In this document: positions 56,009 through 64,000 of the stretch, piece by piece | How positions within the stretch are numbered: the stretch's first letter is position 1 | Layout of the letters: the number at the start of each line of letters is the position of its first letter | NCBI RefSeq assembly: GCF_011764545.1 | Contig: NZ_AP022870.1 | Span: 4,634,001-4,698,000 of the forward strand | Source of the DNA: Phytohabitans flavus | Lineage (GTDB): Bacteria; Actinomycetota; Actinomycetes; Mycobacteriales; Micromonosporaceae | Direction of reading: 5' to 3' | Length of the DNA: 64,000 nucleotides | Notes under the pieces: generated by a model | Databases searched by the model: none | The model's input: the letters and a program-made list of their open reading frames with translations, nothing else | Told to the model about the DNA's origin: nothing | Translations under genes and position numbers: made by a program

Positions 56009-57051
56009 TACCCGTGCGACCCGGCGGCGCCGTGCGCGGCCGCCAGCACCGTCACGACGTCGCGCCCGCGCTCGGCGGAGATCCCGGCGAGGTCCTGGCT
56101 CGGGTCGCGGACGGCGGCGATGAACCGGCGGACCACCTCGTCGTTGCCGTAGTCCAGCCGCCCGCGCACCCGCAGCGACCCGGCCGCGACCGTGCCAGCG
56201 GCGTGCCCAGCGGCGGCGGCGACCTGGGTGCGCAGCACGTCGAAGGTGCGGTGCCCGCCGTCGTCGGGCACCACCACGCACACGTCCCGGAAGAAGTCGA
56301 CCATCGCGGTGGCGCGGCTGCCTGCGAGCACGAGCAGCCACTCGGAGATCGCGCCGACAAACGTCATCTGGAGCGACCCGAATGCCTGGCCGCCGCCGCG
56401 CAGCACCACCGAGACAAGGTCCGGCGTGTTGTCGTCGGGCGCGAACGCCGGCCCCACGTGCAGGCTCCGCACCTGCGCGCCGGGCACGAAAGACTGAAGC
56501 AGATATATAAGGTGTGGCGCCTCGTCGGTGAACAGGCCGAGCGGCAGCTTCGGGTACCAGGAGGGGAGCCGCCGCCGGTGGTTGCTCGACTGCACCCCGA
56601 ACGCGGCCCGCAGGTCACCCAGCCGGCCACTCGTCAGCAACGCTCGGGCACGCGTGGCCGCCCGGCCGTACTGGAGATTGTGGATCACCGCGAGCCGGCG
56701 GTCCGCCGCCTTGGCAGCGCCGATCATCCGGTCCGCGTCCTCGGTGGTGAGCGCGAACGGCTTCTCGACAAGTACGTGCAGCCCGCGCTCGAGTGCCGCG
56801 CAGACAAGGTCGGCGTGGGTGTCCGGCGGCGTACCGATGACCACGGCGTCGACCTCGTCGCGCAGCCACGGCTCGTCCAGCGTGGCGCCGTACCGGGTCA
56901 GCCCGTGCCGCCGCGCGAGCTCCGCCCGGGACACCTGCGGCGGCTCCGGGGTGACCATGCCGACCACCCGCACGCCGGGATGGCGGGACAGCGACGGGAG
57001 GTGCCGGTTGACGGTCACCCAGCCCGCACCGACCACGGCGACTCGGGTCAC
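56008..57051 (-). CDS. Gfo/Idh/MocA-family oxidoreductase
   Basis: The N-terminal NAD(P) motif is RVAVVGAGWVTVNRHLPSL. VIGTPPDTHADLVCAALERG and HVLVEKPFALT carry the conserved EKP Lys. FTDEAPHLIYLLQSF supplies the His region of the C-terminal domain. The 347 aa is normal. Such enzymes oxidise or reduce sugar hydroxyls, often nucleotide sugars. The GTG start overlaps the glycosyltransferase stop (GTGA). Confidence 0.85.
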   Translation of the reverse strand: MTRVAVVGAGWVTVNRHLPSLSRHPGVRVVGMVTPEPPQVSRAELARRHGLTRYGATLDEPWLRDEVDAVVIGTPPDTHADLVCAALERGLHVLVEKPFALTTEDADRMIGAAKAADRRLAVIHNLQYGRAATRARALLTSGRLGDLRAAFGVQSSNHRRRLPSWYPKLPLGLFTDEAPHLIYLLQSFVPGAQVRSLHVGPAFAPDDNTPDLVSVVLRGGGQAFGSLQMTFVGAISEWLLVLAGSRATAMVDFFRDVCVVVPDDGGHRTFDVLRTQVAAAAGHAAGTVAAGSLRVRGRLDYGNDEVVRRFIAAVRDPSQDLAGISAERGRDVVTVLAAAHGAAGSHG

Positions 57052-58172
57052 GACAGCACCTCCGCCGGGGATGGGTTCAACAGCGCCAGGTAGCGATCTA
57101 CCGCGACGGACCAGTCGTAGTGTGCCACCGCGACCTCGCGGGCCTCGGCGCCCACCCGCTCCCGCCCGGCGTCCCCCTCGTCGAGCACGGCGTGTACGGC
57201 CTTCACCAGCGCGTCCGGGTCGCGGTCGGCGAGGCGTACCACCGCCGCGTGCGGGCCGGTCTCGGGTACCGCGCCGGCGCAGGCGACCACGGGCAGCCCG
57301 CTGGCCATCGCCTCCTGTACGACGAGCGGAAAGCCCTCCCCGTACGACGGCATCACCAGCAGGTCGGCGGCGCGGTACAGGTCGGCGAGCGCGTCCTGGT
57401 CGAGCTTGCCGAGGACCCGCACGGTGGGCGGCAGGTCGCGCAGCCGCTCGGTGTCCTTGCCGCACACGACGACGTCGAACCGGTCCGACCGGGACGCCGC
57501 GGCGAGCAGAAGGTCGAGCCCCTTCTTGCGGGCGAGCCGGCCAACGAAGAGCACGGTCGGCCGGGTGAACCCGTGGCGGTCGCGGGCGGCGGCGCGGTCG
57601 CCCGGGCGGAAGCGTGCGGTGTCCACACCGTTGTCGATCCGCACGACCGGCCGCGCGCCTCCGATCACCGCGCCTATCTCGCCCGCGACCCGCTCGTTGA
57701 GCACCGCGAACGCCGTGGCCCGGCGACCCGCCCGGCGGGTGGCCCAGCGGAAGGCGGTGGCCTGCGCGGCGTCGAGCAGCCGGCCGCCGGTGGCGACGAG
57801 CCCGACGTGCTCGGTCACCACCACGGGTACGCCGGCGCGGGCGGCCAGCGACACGGCCAGCGCTGTGTTCGGGTAAAGCAGCCCGTGCACGTGTACCGCG
57901 TCCGCCCACCGGACCAGCTCCCGGGTGATCCGGTGCAGCGCGGCCGGGGCGAAGAGCGGGATCGGGATGCTGAGCCGCTCCAGGGGGTTGGCCGCCGGCA
58001 CCGGAACGGCGCGGTAGGGCACGCCGGCAGGATCGGGGCGCCGGGCCGCGTCGTGTCCGGTTACCGCGACGTCGTGGCCGCGGGCCGTGTAACCGCGTGC
58101 CAGGCGGTCCACCACGAACTGGATCCCGCCCTCGTACGGCGGCAGATAGTTGGCGACAAGCAGCAGGTTCAT
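57048..58172 (-). CDS. GT4-family glycosyltransferase
   Basis: The GT-B fold has the N-terminal LLLVANYLPPYEGGIQFVVD (GGI loop) and the C-terminal signature VLFVGRLARKKGLDLLLAA, YRAADLLVMPSYGEGFPLVV (E-x7-E as EGFPLVVQE) and GLPVVACAGAVPE. The 374 aa is normal. It transfers a sugar from a nucleotide sugar with retention. ATG 58172 is taken over the longer reading from 58229. It heads an operon of three envelope genes on this strand. Confidence 0.9.
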   Translation of the reverse strand: MNLLLVANYLPPYEGGIQFVVDRLARGYTARGHDVAVTGHDAARRPDPAGVPYRAVPVPAANPLERLSIPIPLFAPAALHRITRELVRWADAVHVHGLLYPNTALAVSLAARAGVPVVVTEHVGLVATGGRLLDAAQATAFRWATRRAGRRATAFAVLNERVAGEIGAVIGGARPVVRIDNGVDTARFRPGDRAAARDRHGFTRPTVLFVGRLARKKGLDLLLAAASRSDRFDVVVCGKDTERLRDLPPTVRVLGKLDQDALADLYRAADLLVMPSYGEGFPLVVQEAMASGLPVVACAGAVPETGPHAAVVRLADRDPDALVKAVHAVLDEGDAGRERVGAEAREVAVAHYDWSVAVDRYLALLNPSPAEVLS

Positions 58173-58293
58173 CGGAATTCGAAGGGACGATAACGCGCTT
58201 ATGCCGCTTCGGCGCCCGCTGTTGATCAACTTTAGTGCGTTGTTCGCGCGGCCGGCACGCGACGTTCAAGATCGGCCGTGAACGTCCCCTCTC

Positions 58294-59115
58294 GTGACTT
58301 CGCAGGTGAGAGAGCCATCCGTTGAATCGCAGCCCGCCGCGGTTGCGCAGGAGAAGCAGCCCGAGTGGCTGTACCAGTGGGAGAGGTTCCGGGACACGGA
58401 CGAGTTCCTGTTCTGGGACTGGGTACAGCCGCGCACGCTCGCCGACTTCGAGGGCAAGCGGGTGCTCGACGCGGGCTGCGGTCCCGGCCACCACGTGCGA
58501 ATCGTCGCGCCGGTCGCGGCCGAGGTCGTCGGCCTCGACCTCAACGCCCATGAGCTCGCCCGCGGCAACCTCGCCCACCTGCCGAACGTCAGCGTCCACG
58601 AGGGCGACCTGGCCCGCTGGACCCCGGACGAGCCCTTCGACGTCGTGTACAGCATCGGCACCATCGACCACACCGACGACCCGGACGCCAGCATGGCCCA
58701 CCTCGCCTCGCTGTTGCGCCCGGGCGGGCTGCTGATCGCGTGGGTGTGGTCGCGGGAGGGCAACACGTTCATGGCGGCTGTCGTCGAGCCGCTGCGCCGC
58801 CTCCTGCTGCGCCGCCGCGGCCGCCGTACCGTCGAGCGGCTGGCCCGGATCCTGACCGCCATGCTCTACCCGGTGGTGCACACGGTGTACCGGCTGCCGC
58901 TGCGGTTCCTGCCCTACCACGACTACTTCGCGAACTTCCGCCGGCTGACCTTCGACCGCAACGCGCTCAACGTCTTCGACAAGCTGAACGCGCCGTACAC
59001 CGAACTCATTAGCAACGAGCGGGCACGGGCCTGGTTTCCCGAGGCGGAATTCGAGGACGTGCGGGTGGTCCCGTACAAGGGGATCAGCTGGTGCGTCAGC
59101 GGCCGGAAGCGGTAG
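58294..59115 (+). CDS. Class I SAM-dependent methyltransferase
   Basis: The SAM-binding motif is RVLDAGCGPGHHVRIV, with VVGLDLNAHEL (acidic loop) and FDVVYSIGTIDHTDDP (motif II/III). The length is 273 aa. A hydrophobic stretch (TAMLYPVVHTVYRLPLRFLP) in the second half suggests a lipid or polyprenyl-linked acceptor. GTG 58294 is preceded by weak purines. It is divergent from the glycosyltransferase and may modify the same glycan or lipid. Confidence 0.85.
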   Translation: MTSQVREPSVESQPAAVAQEKQPEWLYQWERFRDTDEFLFWDWVQPRTLADFEGKRVLDAGCGPGHHVRIVAPVAAEVVGLDLNAHELARGNLAHLPNVSVHEGDLARWTPDEPFDVVYSIGTIDHTDDPDASMAHLASLLRPGGLLIAWVWSREGNTFMAAVVEPLRRLLLRRRGRRTVERLARILTAMLYPVVHTVYRLPLRFLPYHDYFANFRRLTFDRNALNVFDKLNAPYTELISNERARAWFPEAEFEDVRVVPYKGISWCVSGRKR

Positions 59116-59575
59116 CCGCCGGATCTTCTTCCTCTTCCTCGACCGGGCGGAAAGCGGCGTCCATCCAGAAGAACCGGACTATCCACAGTAGACCGGTCGC
59201 GGAAAGGTTTGTCAGGTTGGTCAGCGGGCGCGGTAGCTGGCTGTCGGCGACGAACCGCCAGACCGCCTCGACACCCGCCACGCCCCCGGTCGTCACGACC
59301 AAACCCACTGCCACGAACAGCCAGAACGGCAGCACCTCGCGGCGCCACGAGCTCCGCCCGGTGCGCCGCCACACCCACACCCGGTTGGCGTAGTACGCCG
59401 GTATCGCACACAACACGACCGATACCGCGTTTACCACCGCGCGCCGGCCGTCCGGAAAGGGAAGCTGGAGCAGCCAGAGCACCAGCTGGCCGAACACGAC
59501 GTTGCCCAACGCGACGGCCAGATAGCGCGGGCCACGCTCGCGCACGGCGCCCAGCACACCGTCCACCACCCGCAC
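59096..59575 (-). CDS. GtrA-family membrane protein
   Basis: Four TM helices: PRYLAVALGNVVFGQLVLWL, AVVNAVSVVLCAIPAYYA, VLPFWLFVAVGLVVTTGGVA, and a last one ending in a basic-then-acidic tail (EEEEED). AYYANRVWVWR is the conserved GtrA segment. GTG 59575 gives 159 aa. GtrA proteins flip or support flipping of polyprenyl-linked sugars. Its 3' end overlaps the convergent methyltransferase by 20 bp. Confidence 0.85.
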   Translation of the reverse strand: MRVVDGVLGAVRERGPRYLAVALGNVVFGQLVLWLLQLPFPDGRRAVVNAVSVVLCAIPAYYANRVWVWRRTGRSSWRREVLPFWLFVAVGLVVTTGGVAGVEAVWRFVADSQLPRPLTNLTNLSATGLLWIVRFFWMDAAFRPVEEEEEDPAATASGR

Positions 59576-59600
59576 AGCGGGCAGACTAACGAACCACTGT

Positions 59601-59636
59601 CTAAACCCTGCTGGGGGGCTGTTTAAACCCTGCTGG
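59601..59636. repeat. Short direct repeat covering a stop codon
   Basis: TAAACCCTGCTGG occurs at 59602-59614 and 59624-59636, 22 bp apart. The second copy contains the end of the 217-aa gene (stop 59623-59625); the first lies just beyond it. It looks like a local duplication of the 3' end. Confidence 0.6.
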
Positions 59637-60276
59637 TGGGCGCGGGCACGCGGGCGAACCGGTCGGCGAGCCGGCACGTCGCGGCGATGACGAGCATGTG
59701 GCGGGAGTAGCCGGCGTAGGGCGGCTCGCTCCGGAGGTGCCGGCCGGGATCGCTGAGCATCTCGAGGTAGCGGTTGGCGAACGCGGTGACGGACACGGCG
59801 TCCAGGCGCTCGCCGGACTCGGAGGCCACCGCCTCGATCCTCCGCTCGTACGTCGACAGCAGGTGGTCCAGGATCGGGTCGCGGGTGGCGTCGTCGAGGA
59901 TGCTCTGCCCGTACTCCGCGCGGAGCTGATCGATGGTGCGCACCCGCCGGCCGCCCGGTCCACGGAGGACGCCGCGGCGGGCTCGCCACGCGGTGAACGC
60001 GAGCGCCAGCCGGCTCGGCCGAGCCTGCCTGGTAGCGAGGTGGTGATCCCACAGCGCCACCATCGCAACGGCCAGGAGGCTATTGGGCACCGCGTACCAC
60101 AAACCACCATTTATGGCCGACCAGACAATCAGCCCGGCAACCAATATAGTCACGGCAAGTAGTGGCCAGACTACCCACCGACGCGCGCCAAACCGAATCG
60201 CCAGCACGCCGGTGCCCACCGTGCTCGCGCCACCAATGCTGCCGCTCAGGCTGAGCAGAGCGGTCGCGTCCTCCAT
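59623..60276 (-). CDS. Hypothetical membrane protein, 217 aa
   Basis: Two N-terminal TM helices (VVWPLLAVTILVAGLIVWS and AVPNSLLAVAMVALWDHH) are followed by a ~140-residue soluble helical domain (RTIDQLRAEYGQSILDD, LSTYERRIEAVASESGERL). I do not recognise a family. The start ATG 60276 (MEDATALLSLS) has no strong RBS. It is the upstream neighbour of GtrA, separated by 47 bp, and may share its promoter. Confidence 0.6.
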   Translation of the reverse strand: MEDATALLSLSGSIGGASTVGTGVLAIRFGARRWVVWPLLAVTILVAGLIVWSAINGGLWYAVPNSLLAVAMVALWDHHLATRQARPSRLALAFTAWRARRGVLRGPGGRRVRTIDQLRAEYGQSILDDATRDPILDHLLSTYERRIEAVASESGERLDAVSVTAFANRYLEMLSDPGRHLRSEPPYAGYSRHMLVIAATCRLADRFARVPAPTSRV

Positions 60277-60296
60277 GGGTCGACGCTAGCGCTTCA

Positions 60297-60920
60297 TTGA
60301 CCTTCTTGGTTCGACCGACACGTAGCGACAATCGTCACTACTGGAGATATCCGCAATAATTCCCGCAACATCACATGATGCGCTCGGCACTTCACTACCG
60401 GTAAGCTAACCCGGTCTCTACTAAGGCGACGGGTGGCGAGTTGCCGGTTCGAGACGTGGGTGCCCTCCCCACCCCGGAAACTTCCCGGGATCCCCCGCCG
60501 GGTCGGCACCTGATTTGCCGGCACCGTCGTGGTTTGCCGACCACTACGGTGCCGGCCACGCGTTCGGGTTCGCCCTCACTCGCGGCCCTGTCCTGGGACT
60601 TTTCGCGGCGCACGTACCCTCGCGGCTTTGTTCGGCGTTCATTGTTCGGCGGCGTTCGCGCTGCCGGACAAATCAGGTCCCGTACAGACTTGAACCGTGC
60701 AAAAGCGCGACGGCACGAGTGATCCTGCGCAACGGGGGCGCAGGATCACCCGAACCGCCGCCATCCGCTCGTTCCTGGCGCCCGCCGAGCGTGCGTCGCC
60801 ACGCCGCGAGCGAGAGTTGGTCTACTCGCCACCTGGACCTCAACCGTGTCGTCGCCTGCGAAAACGGCGGTTGCTCTAATGTCCATCGCCAGCGGTCGCG
60901 GCTCTGGGAGAGGTGATTTC
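60297..60920. other. 620-bp region without a credible gene, with two hairpins
   Basis: Short open frames here have poor codon statistics and no family match. Two stem-loops are present: GCCGGCACCGTCGTGG (60517-60532) with 60541-60556, a 16-nt arm with one mismatch, and GTGATCCTGCGC (60719-60730) with GCGCAGGATCAC (60738-60749), a 12-bp perfect arm. The second resembles a terminator but no coding gene ends just before it, so a small non-coding RNA is possible. GGGAGAGG at its end is the RBS of the next gene. Confidence 0.5.
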
Positions 60921-62065
60921 GTGGAACTGTCCAGCCGTGGCGGGCCTGCCTGGCTTCCGCCTCGCGCGCTGACGATCCTGGTCGGGATGGCCGCGGCGGT
61001 GGTGGCGATCGCCGGCATCCGGGCGTTCTCCGGCACGCTCGGCCCGGCGTTTCTCGCGCTGGTCCTCGTGGTCACGGTCCATCCGCTCCAGGTGTGGTTG
61101 CGGCGCTGGGGGTGCCGGGCTGGATCGGCGCACTCGTGGTGATCCTGACCGTGTACGCGATCCTGCTCGGCATCGCGGGCGCGCTGGCCCTCGCGGTCGC
61201 CAGGCTCATCGACCTGATGCCGAGCTACGGCCCACAGTTCAGCGAGCTGCTGGATCACGTGACCGCGTGGCTCGAGGACGCGGGCGTGAGCGAGGAGCAG
61301 ATCCGTACCGCCGTGAACGATCTGGACCTGTCCCGGTTCGCCGGCGTGCTGCAACAGGTCCTCGCCGGACTGTCGGCGGTCCTGTCCGACCTGTTCTTCA
61401 TCGCCACGCTGATCTTCTTCGTGGCGATCGACGCCGCGCGGTTCACCCGACAGCTCGACGCGGCCGCCGAGGCGCGGCCGGCCGTGGTGGCGGCGCTGCG
61501 CTCCTTCGCCCGGGACACCCGCCGCTACATGATCGTGTCCACTGTGTTCGGCCTGATCGTGGCCGTCGTCGATGTCGGCGTCCTGTACGCCCTGGGGATC
61601 CCGCTGCCGCTGCTGTGGGGCCTGCTGTCGTTCGTCACGAACTACATCCCCAACGTCGGGTTCGTCCTCGGCCTGGTACCGCCCGCGCTGCTGGCGCTGC
61701 TGGAGGGCGGCGTGGACCTGATGATCTGGGTCGTGGTGATCTACTGGGTGGTCAACCAGGTCATCCAGGGGTTCATCCAGCCCAAGATCGTCGGTGACAG
61801 CGTCGGCCTGTCCGTCACATTGACCTTCGTGTCGCTCGTGTTCTGGGCGGTCGTCCTCGGCCCGCTCGGCGCGATCCTGGCCGTGCCGCTGACCTTGCTG
61901 GTCAAGGCGCTGCTCATCGACGCCGACCCCGGCGCGCAGTGGCTGCGTCCCCTCCTCGGGGACAACGCCGGTGCCAAGGGCGGCGAGTCACCGGCCCAGG
62001 AGCACGCGGCGCCACCTCGGAACTCCCCGGCCGAGCGGACCGACCCCGACCCGGCGCCGGCCTGA
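60921..62065 (+). CDS. AI-2E/TqsA-family permease (one frame break)
   Basis: The N-terminal frame has WLPPRALTILVGMAAAVVAI and LGPAFLALVLVVTVHPLQVW. After one base is added to the G-run at 61108-61112 it continues as WGVPGWIGALVVILTVYAIL. The later conserved helices GLLSFVTNYIPNVGFVLGLV and VIQGFIQPKIVGDSVGLSVT are typical of the AI-2E transporter family (UPF0118). The corrected length is 381 aa. GTG 60921 with GGGAGAGG upstream is chosen over ATG 60879. It probably exports a small molecule or ion. Confidence 0.85.
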
Positions 62066-62077
62066 CGCCGGGAGGGA

Positions 62078-62101
62078 TGGGCGGCGCCCAGACGCCGCCC
62101 A
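62078..62101 (+). terminator. Terminator after the AI-2E-type permease gene
   Basis: TGGGCGGCG (62078-62086), a 6-nt loop and CGCCGCCCA (62093-62101), followed by a TTTT at 62111-62114. It lies 12 bp after the stop. Confidence 0.8.
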
Positions 62102-62112
62102 CCGCCGACCTT

Positions 62113-63206
62113 TTAGAGGGGCTGGACGAAGTACGGGGAGACGTTCATCCACCCGTTGCCGGCCGCGCCGTTGAGGCGGCCGCTACTCGCCGTGGAGTGG
62201 GTGTACCAGGAGTCGACGTAGTCGGCGTCGTCGGTCCACCAGGAGTTCGGGATCGCGGCCAGGATGGCGTCCACCAGCGGGGCGTAGACGCCAGCGTCGA
62301 TGATCGTCAGCAGGGCACTGACGATCGCCTGGGCCAGCTGCTGGTAGTTGGTGTCGCCGTCGTCCTCCATCATCACGACGTCGGCGAGGTTGTACTTGTA
62401 CGCGTTGAAGTGCACCAGCAGCTGGTTCGGGTAGTACGTCGTCCCGTCGTTGTCGAGGTACGGCATCTGGACGATGTCGGCCTTTGCCGTGCCGTCCAGG
62501 CCGAACCCGCCCACGATGCTGTAGACCTCGGCACCCCCTTGAACCACGGCTCCTTGTCGTCGTTCAGGTGTACCGCGTCGATCTTGGTGGCCCAGTAGCC
62601 GTTCGCCGCCGCCTTCGGGGCCGCGCCAAGCGTCGCGGCGCCGCCGAGCCGCTGCCGTACCACCTCGACGCCGAGCGAAAGCGCCTTGCCGGTGTCGACC
62701 TCGACGAGCAGCACCGGGCGCCGCGGCACGCGGGCCGCGTCGAGGCGGACCTGGCGGCCGGACGGGGCGTAGCCGACCAGGCTGGCCTGCAGGTCGTCGG
62801 TCGGGGTGGCCGCGACGAGCGGGGCGGCGCCGGCGCGCAGGGCCGGCAGCATGGCCGGGTCGGCGAGGCGCGCCCGCAGCAACGAGACGCCACCCGGCAG
62901 GCCCTTGGCCGCGCTGACGGTCTCGTTGGCCGAGCGCACGGACGCGGCGAACGTCGCGCCGGCGCCGATCGTCGCGAGGTCGAAGGGTCCGGCCGCCGCG
63001 ACGGACACGACCCTGTCTCGGCTGCCGCGGTCGCGCAGGGCCGAGGCCAGCTGGCGGGCGAGCGTGTCGGTGGCCGTGTAGACCGGGCCAGCGGGATCGG
63101 CGGGCGCGGCGTGGGCGGGCGACGGCGACGCGCCGAGCGCCGCGAGCATCGCCAGCACGGCGACCAGCACTGTGGCGCGGCCACGGCGGGAGGTGGACGG
63201 GTTCAC
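62113..63206 (-). CDS. Exported DUF3103-like protein (one frame break)
   Basis: The signal peptide is TVLVAVLAMLAALGASPSPA, cut near AHA-APA. The first frame reaches AVHLNDDKEPWFKG; a base added to the C-run at 62534-62538 continues it as GAEVYSIVGGFGLDG, YLDNDGTTYYPNQLLVHF and YNLADVVMMEDDGDTNYQQL. The latter part resembles the DUF3103 family of secreted proteins. The corrected length is 364 aa. AAGGAGT precedes GTG 63206. The function is unknown; the acidic MMEDDGD segment may bind metal. Confidence 0.65.
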
Positions 63207-63318
63207 GCAAACTCCTTCGCGTTCGGACGTCGACTCGTGATCGACGCTCAGGAAAGAGATTGATGCATGTAACCGTCCAGGACAATGAAACATCCGGTGT
63301 ACCGACCCGGACGTACAA

Positions 63319-63348
63319 GGACCGGCCCGCCTGACAGCGGGCCGGTCC
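63319..63348 (-). terminator. Terminator of the L,D-transpeptidase gene
   Basis: GGACCGGCCCGC (63319-63330), a 6-nt loop and GCGGGCCGGTCC (63337-63348): a 12-bp perfect stem 21 bp beyond the stop at 63370. Confidence 0.8.
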
Positions 63349-63369
63349 GTGCTCTCCTACGTGCCTGTA

Positions 63370-64000
63370 TCAGCCGCCAGGGCCGGACGGCGCCGGCGTG
63401 GGCGTCTTACTGGCCGCGGCGCCGGGCTGCTGGGCCTGTGCCGGCGCAAGCCCGGCCGGCACGGGCAGCGCGCTGCCCTTGGCGAACTCGTCCCAGCTCA
63501 CGTTCCAGGCCGTGAAGCCGTTGCCCTGATCCAGCTTCACCTCGGTGCCCTTGACCGTGACAAGGTCACCGACCTGGGTGATGCCCATCAGCCAGTTCGC
63601 CGCGGAAGCGGAGATGTTCGTGCAGCCGTGGGAGACGTTGATGTTGCCCTGGTCCCCTCCGACCACGGCGCTCCGTGGATGAACTCGCCGCCCCAGGTGA
63701 GCCGCTGGGCGTCCTCGACGTCGACAACGTAACCGCCGAGCGGGTCCCCCGGGTGTCGAACGTCGTGTAGTCGAACTTCTCCATGATCACCATCTTGCCG
63801 GTGGAGGTCGGCGTGATCGGCTTGCCGAGGCTCACCGGGATCTTGCGGAGCAGCTTGCCGTCACGCAGGACCGACATCTGCTTCGTGCGGTTGTCGATCT
63901 CCAAGGCCACCTGGCGGCCGATCTTCGCCGTGGCGGTACGGTCCACGTCCCCGATCTTGTCCTTGCCGATCGGCAGGCCCTGGAGGGCCGACCGGACGCT
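63370..64000 (-). CDS. L,D-transpeptidase, partial at the window end (two frame breaks)
   Basis: The YkuD domain is seen in QVALEIDNRTKQMSVLRDGK and TPTSTGKMVIMEKFDYTTFD. After bases are added at the C-runs 63746-63750 and 63654-63657 it reads FDTRGDPLGGYVVDVEDAQR, EFIHGAPWSEGDQGN and INVSHGCTNISASAANWL, the H-x(14-17)-SHGCxN catalytic motif. A Pro/Ala-rich tail follows. It makes 3-3 cross-links in peptidoglycan on the outer side of the membrane. The N-terminus with its signal lies beyond 64000. Confidence 0.85.

Noticed and set aside
60441..60722. Possible 93-aa protein in the gene-free region
   Set aside because: Arg/Pro-rich, no RBS, no recognisable fold, and it crosses the hairpin at 60517-60556.
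3284..63750. Programmed ribosomal frameshifting as the cause of the frame breaks
   Set aside because: Too many unrelated genes are affected, the breaks lack slippery heptamers with downstream structure, and all are repaired by one extra base, mostly at G/C runs.

Overview
The window is high-GC DNA with many GTG starts, GTGA/ATGA stop-start overlaps, a SigE-type ECF sigma factor and a DUF6458-like membrane protein. This points to a filamentous actinomycete, most likely Micromonosporaceae; the family is an inference. No rRNA, tRNA or CRISPR array was seen.

Layout. 1-4.7 kb is a decayed or mosaic patch: an XRE-HTH/NTPase pseudogene, a glutamine synthetase lacking its N-terminal domain, a membrane protein and an orphan VirD4/TraG-like ATPase. 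4.8-15.2 kb holds a small membrane protein, a seven-repeat SBBP secreted protein, an ECF sigma factor with a partner gene, an acyltransferase, an SGNH hydrolase and a LarA-like protein. 15.2-16.0 kb is a gene-free nested fold-back element, and part of it recurs at 18.7 kb.

16-44.6 kb is a large aromatic-acid catabolic region. It contains two paralogous phthalate-type Rieske oxygenases, one translationally coupled to a 122-aa protein, and an alpha/beta hydrolase. Two enoyl-CoA hydratases, an NDP-forming acyl-CoA synthetase, a cupin and a ferredoxin-type oxygenase reductase follow. Next come three tandem RraA-like aldolases, a LigB-type extradiol dioxygenase, a LigJ-like amidohydrolase and an ABC importer. 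The rest is a ThDP enzyme, a two-subunit CoA transferase, two aldehyde dehydrogenases, an ACMSD/resorcylate-decarboxylase-like amidohydrolase, an MFS transporter and two IclR regulators. A consistent reading is CoA-dependent side-chain removal of a plant phenylpropanoid, aldehyde oxidation, Rieske hydroxylation or demethylation, extradiol 4,5-type cleavage, and hydration and aldol cleavage to pyruvate and oxaloacetate. The exact substrate cannot be read from the sequence.

The strongest new signal is a shared operator. Seven intergenic regions of this cluster each carry two 15-bp sites of the form GTYCG-N5-CGRAC, and in all seven pairs the two starts are exactly 19 bp apart. They precede both Rieske genes, the ABC/catabolic operon, the ThDP gene, the ALDH/CoA-transferase operon (divergent from iclR 1), the amidohydrolase/ALDH/MFS operon, and iclR 2. 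I read this as one IclR-type regulon.

44.8-64 kb holds secreted and cell-envelope genes: a small exported protein, a DUF3267-like protease, an aldo/keto reductase, a 1415-aa secreted multidomain protein with Cys-pair repeats, two further exported proteins, a chain of membrane protein, oxidoreductase and glycosyltransferase, a methyltransferase, GtrA, an AI-2E-type permease, a DUF3103-like protein and an L,D-transpeptidase cut by the window end.

Quality note. At least seventeen reading-frame breaks are each repaired by adding one base. Eleven lie at G/C runs of three to five. They look like base-calling deletions rather than real pseudogenes, so the affected genes are given as whole CDSs spanning the break.
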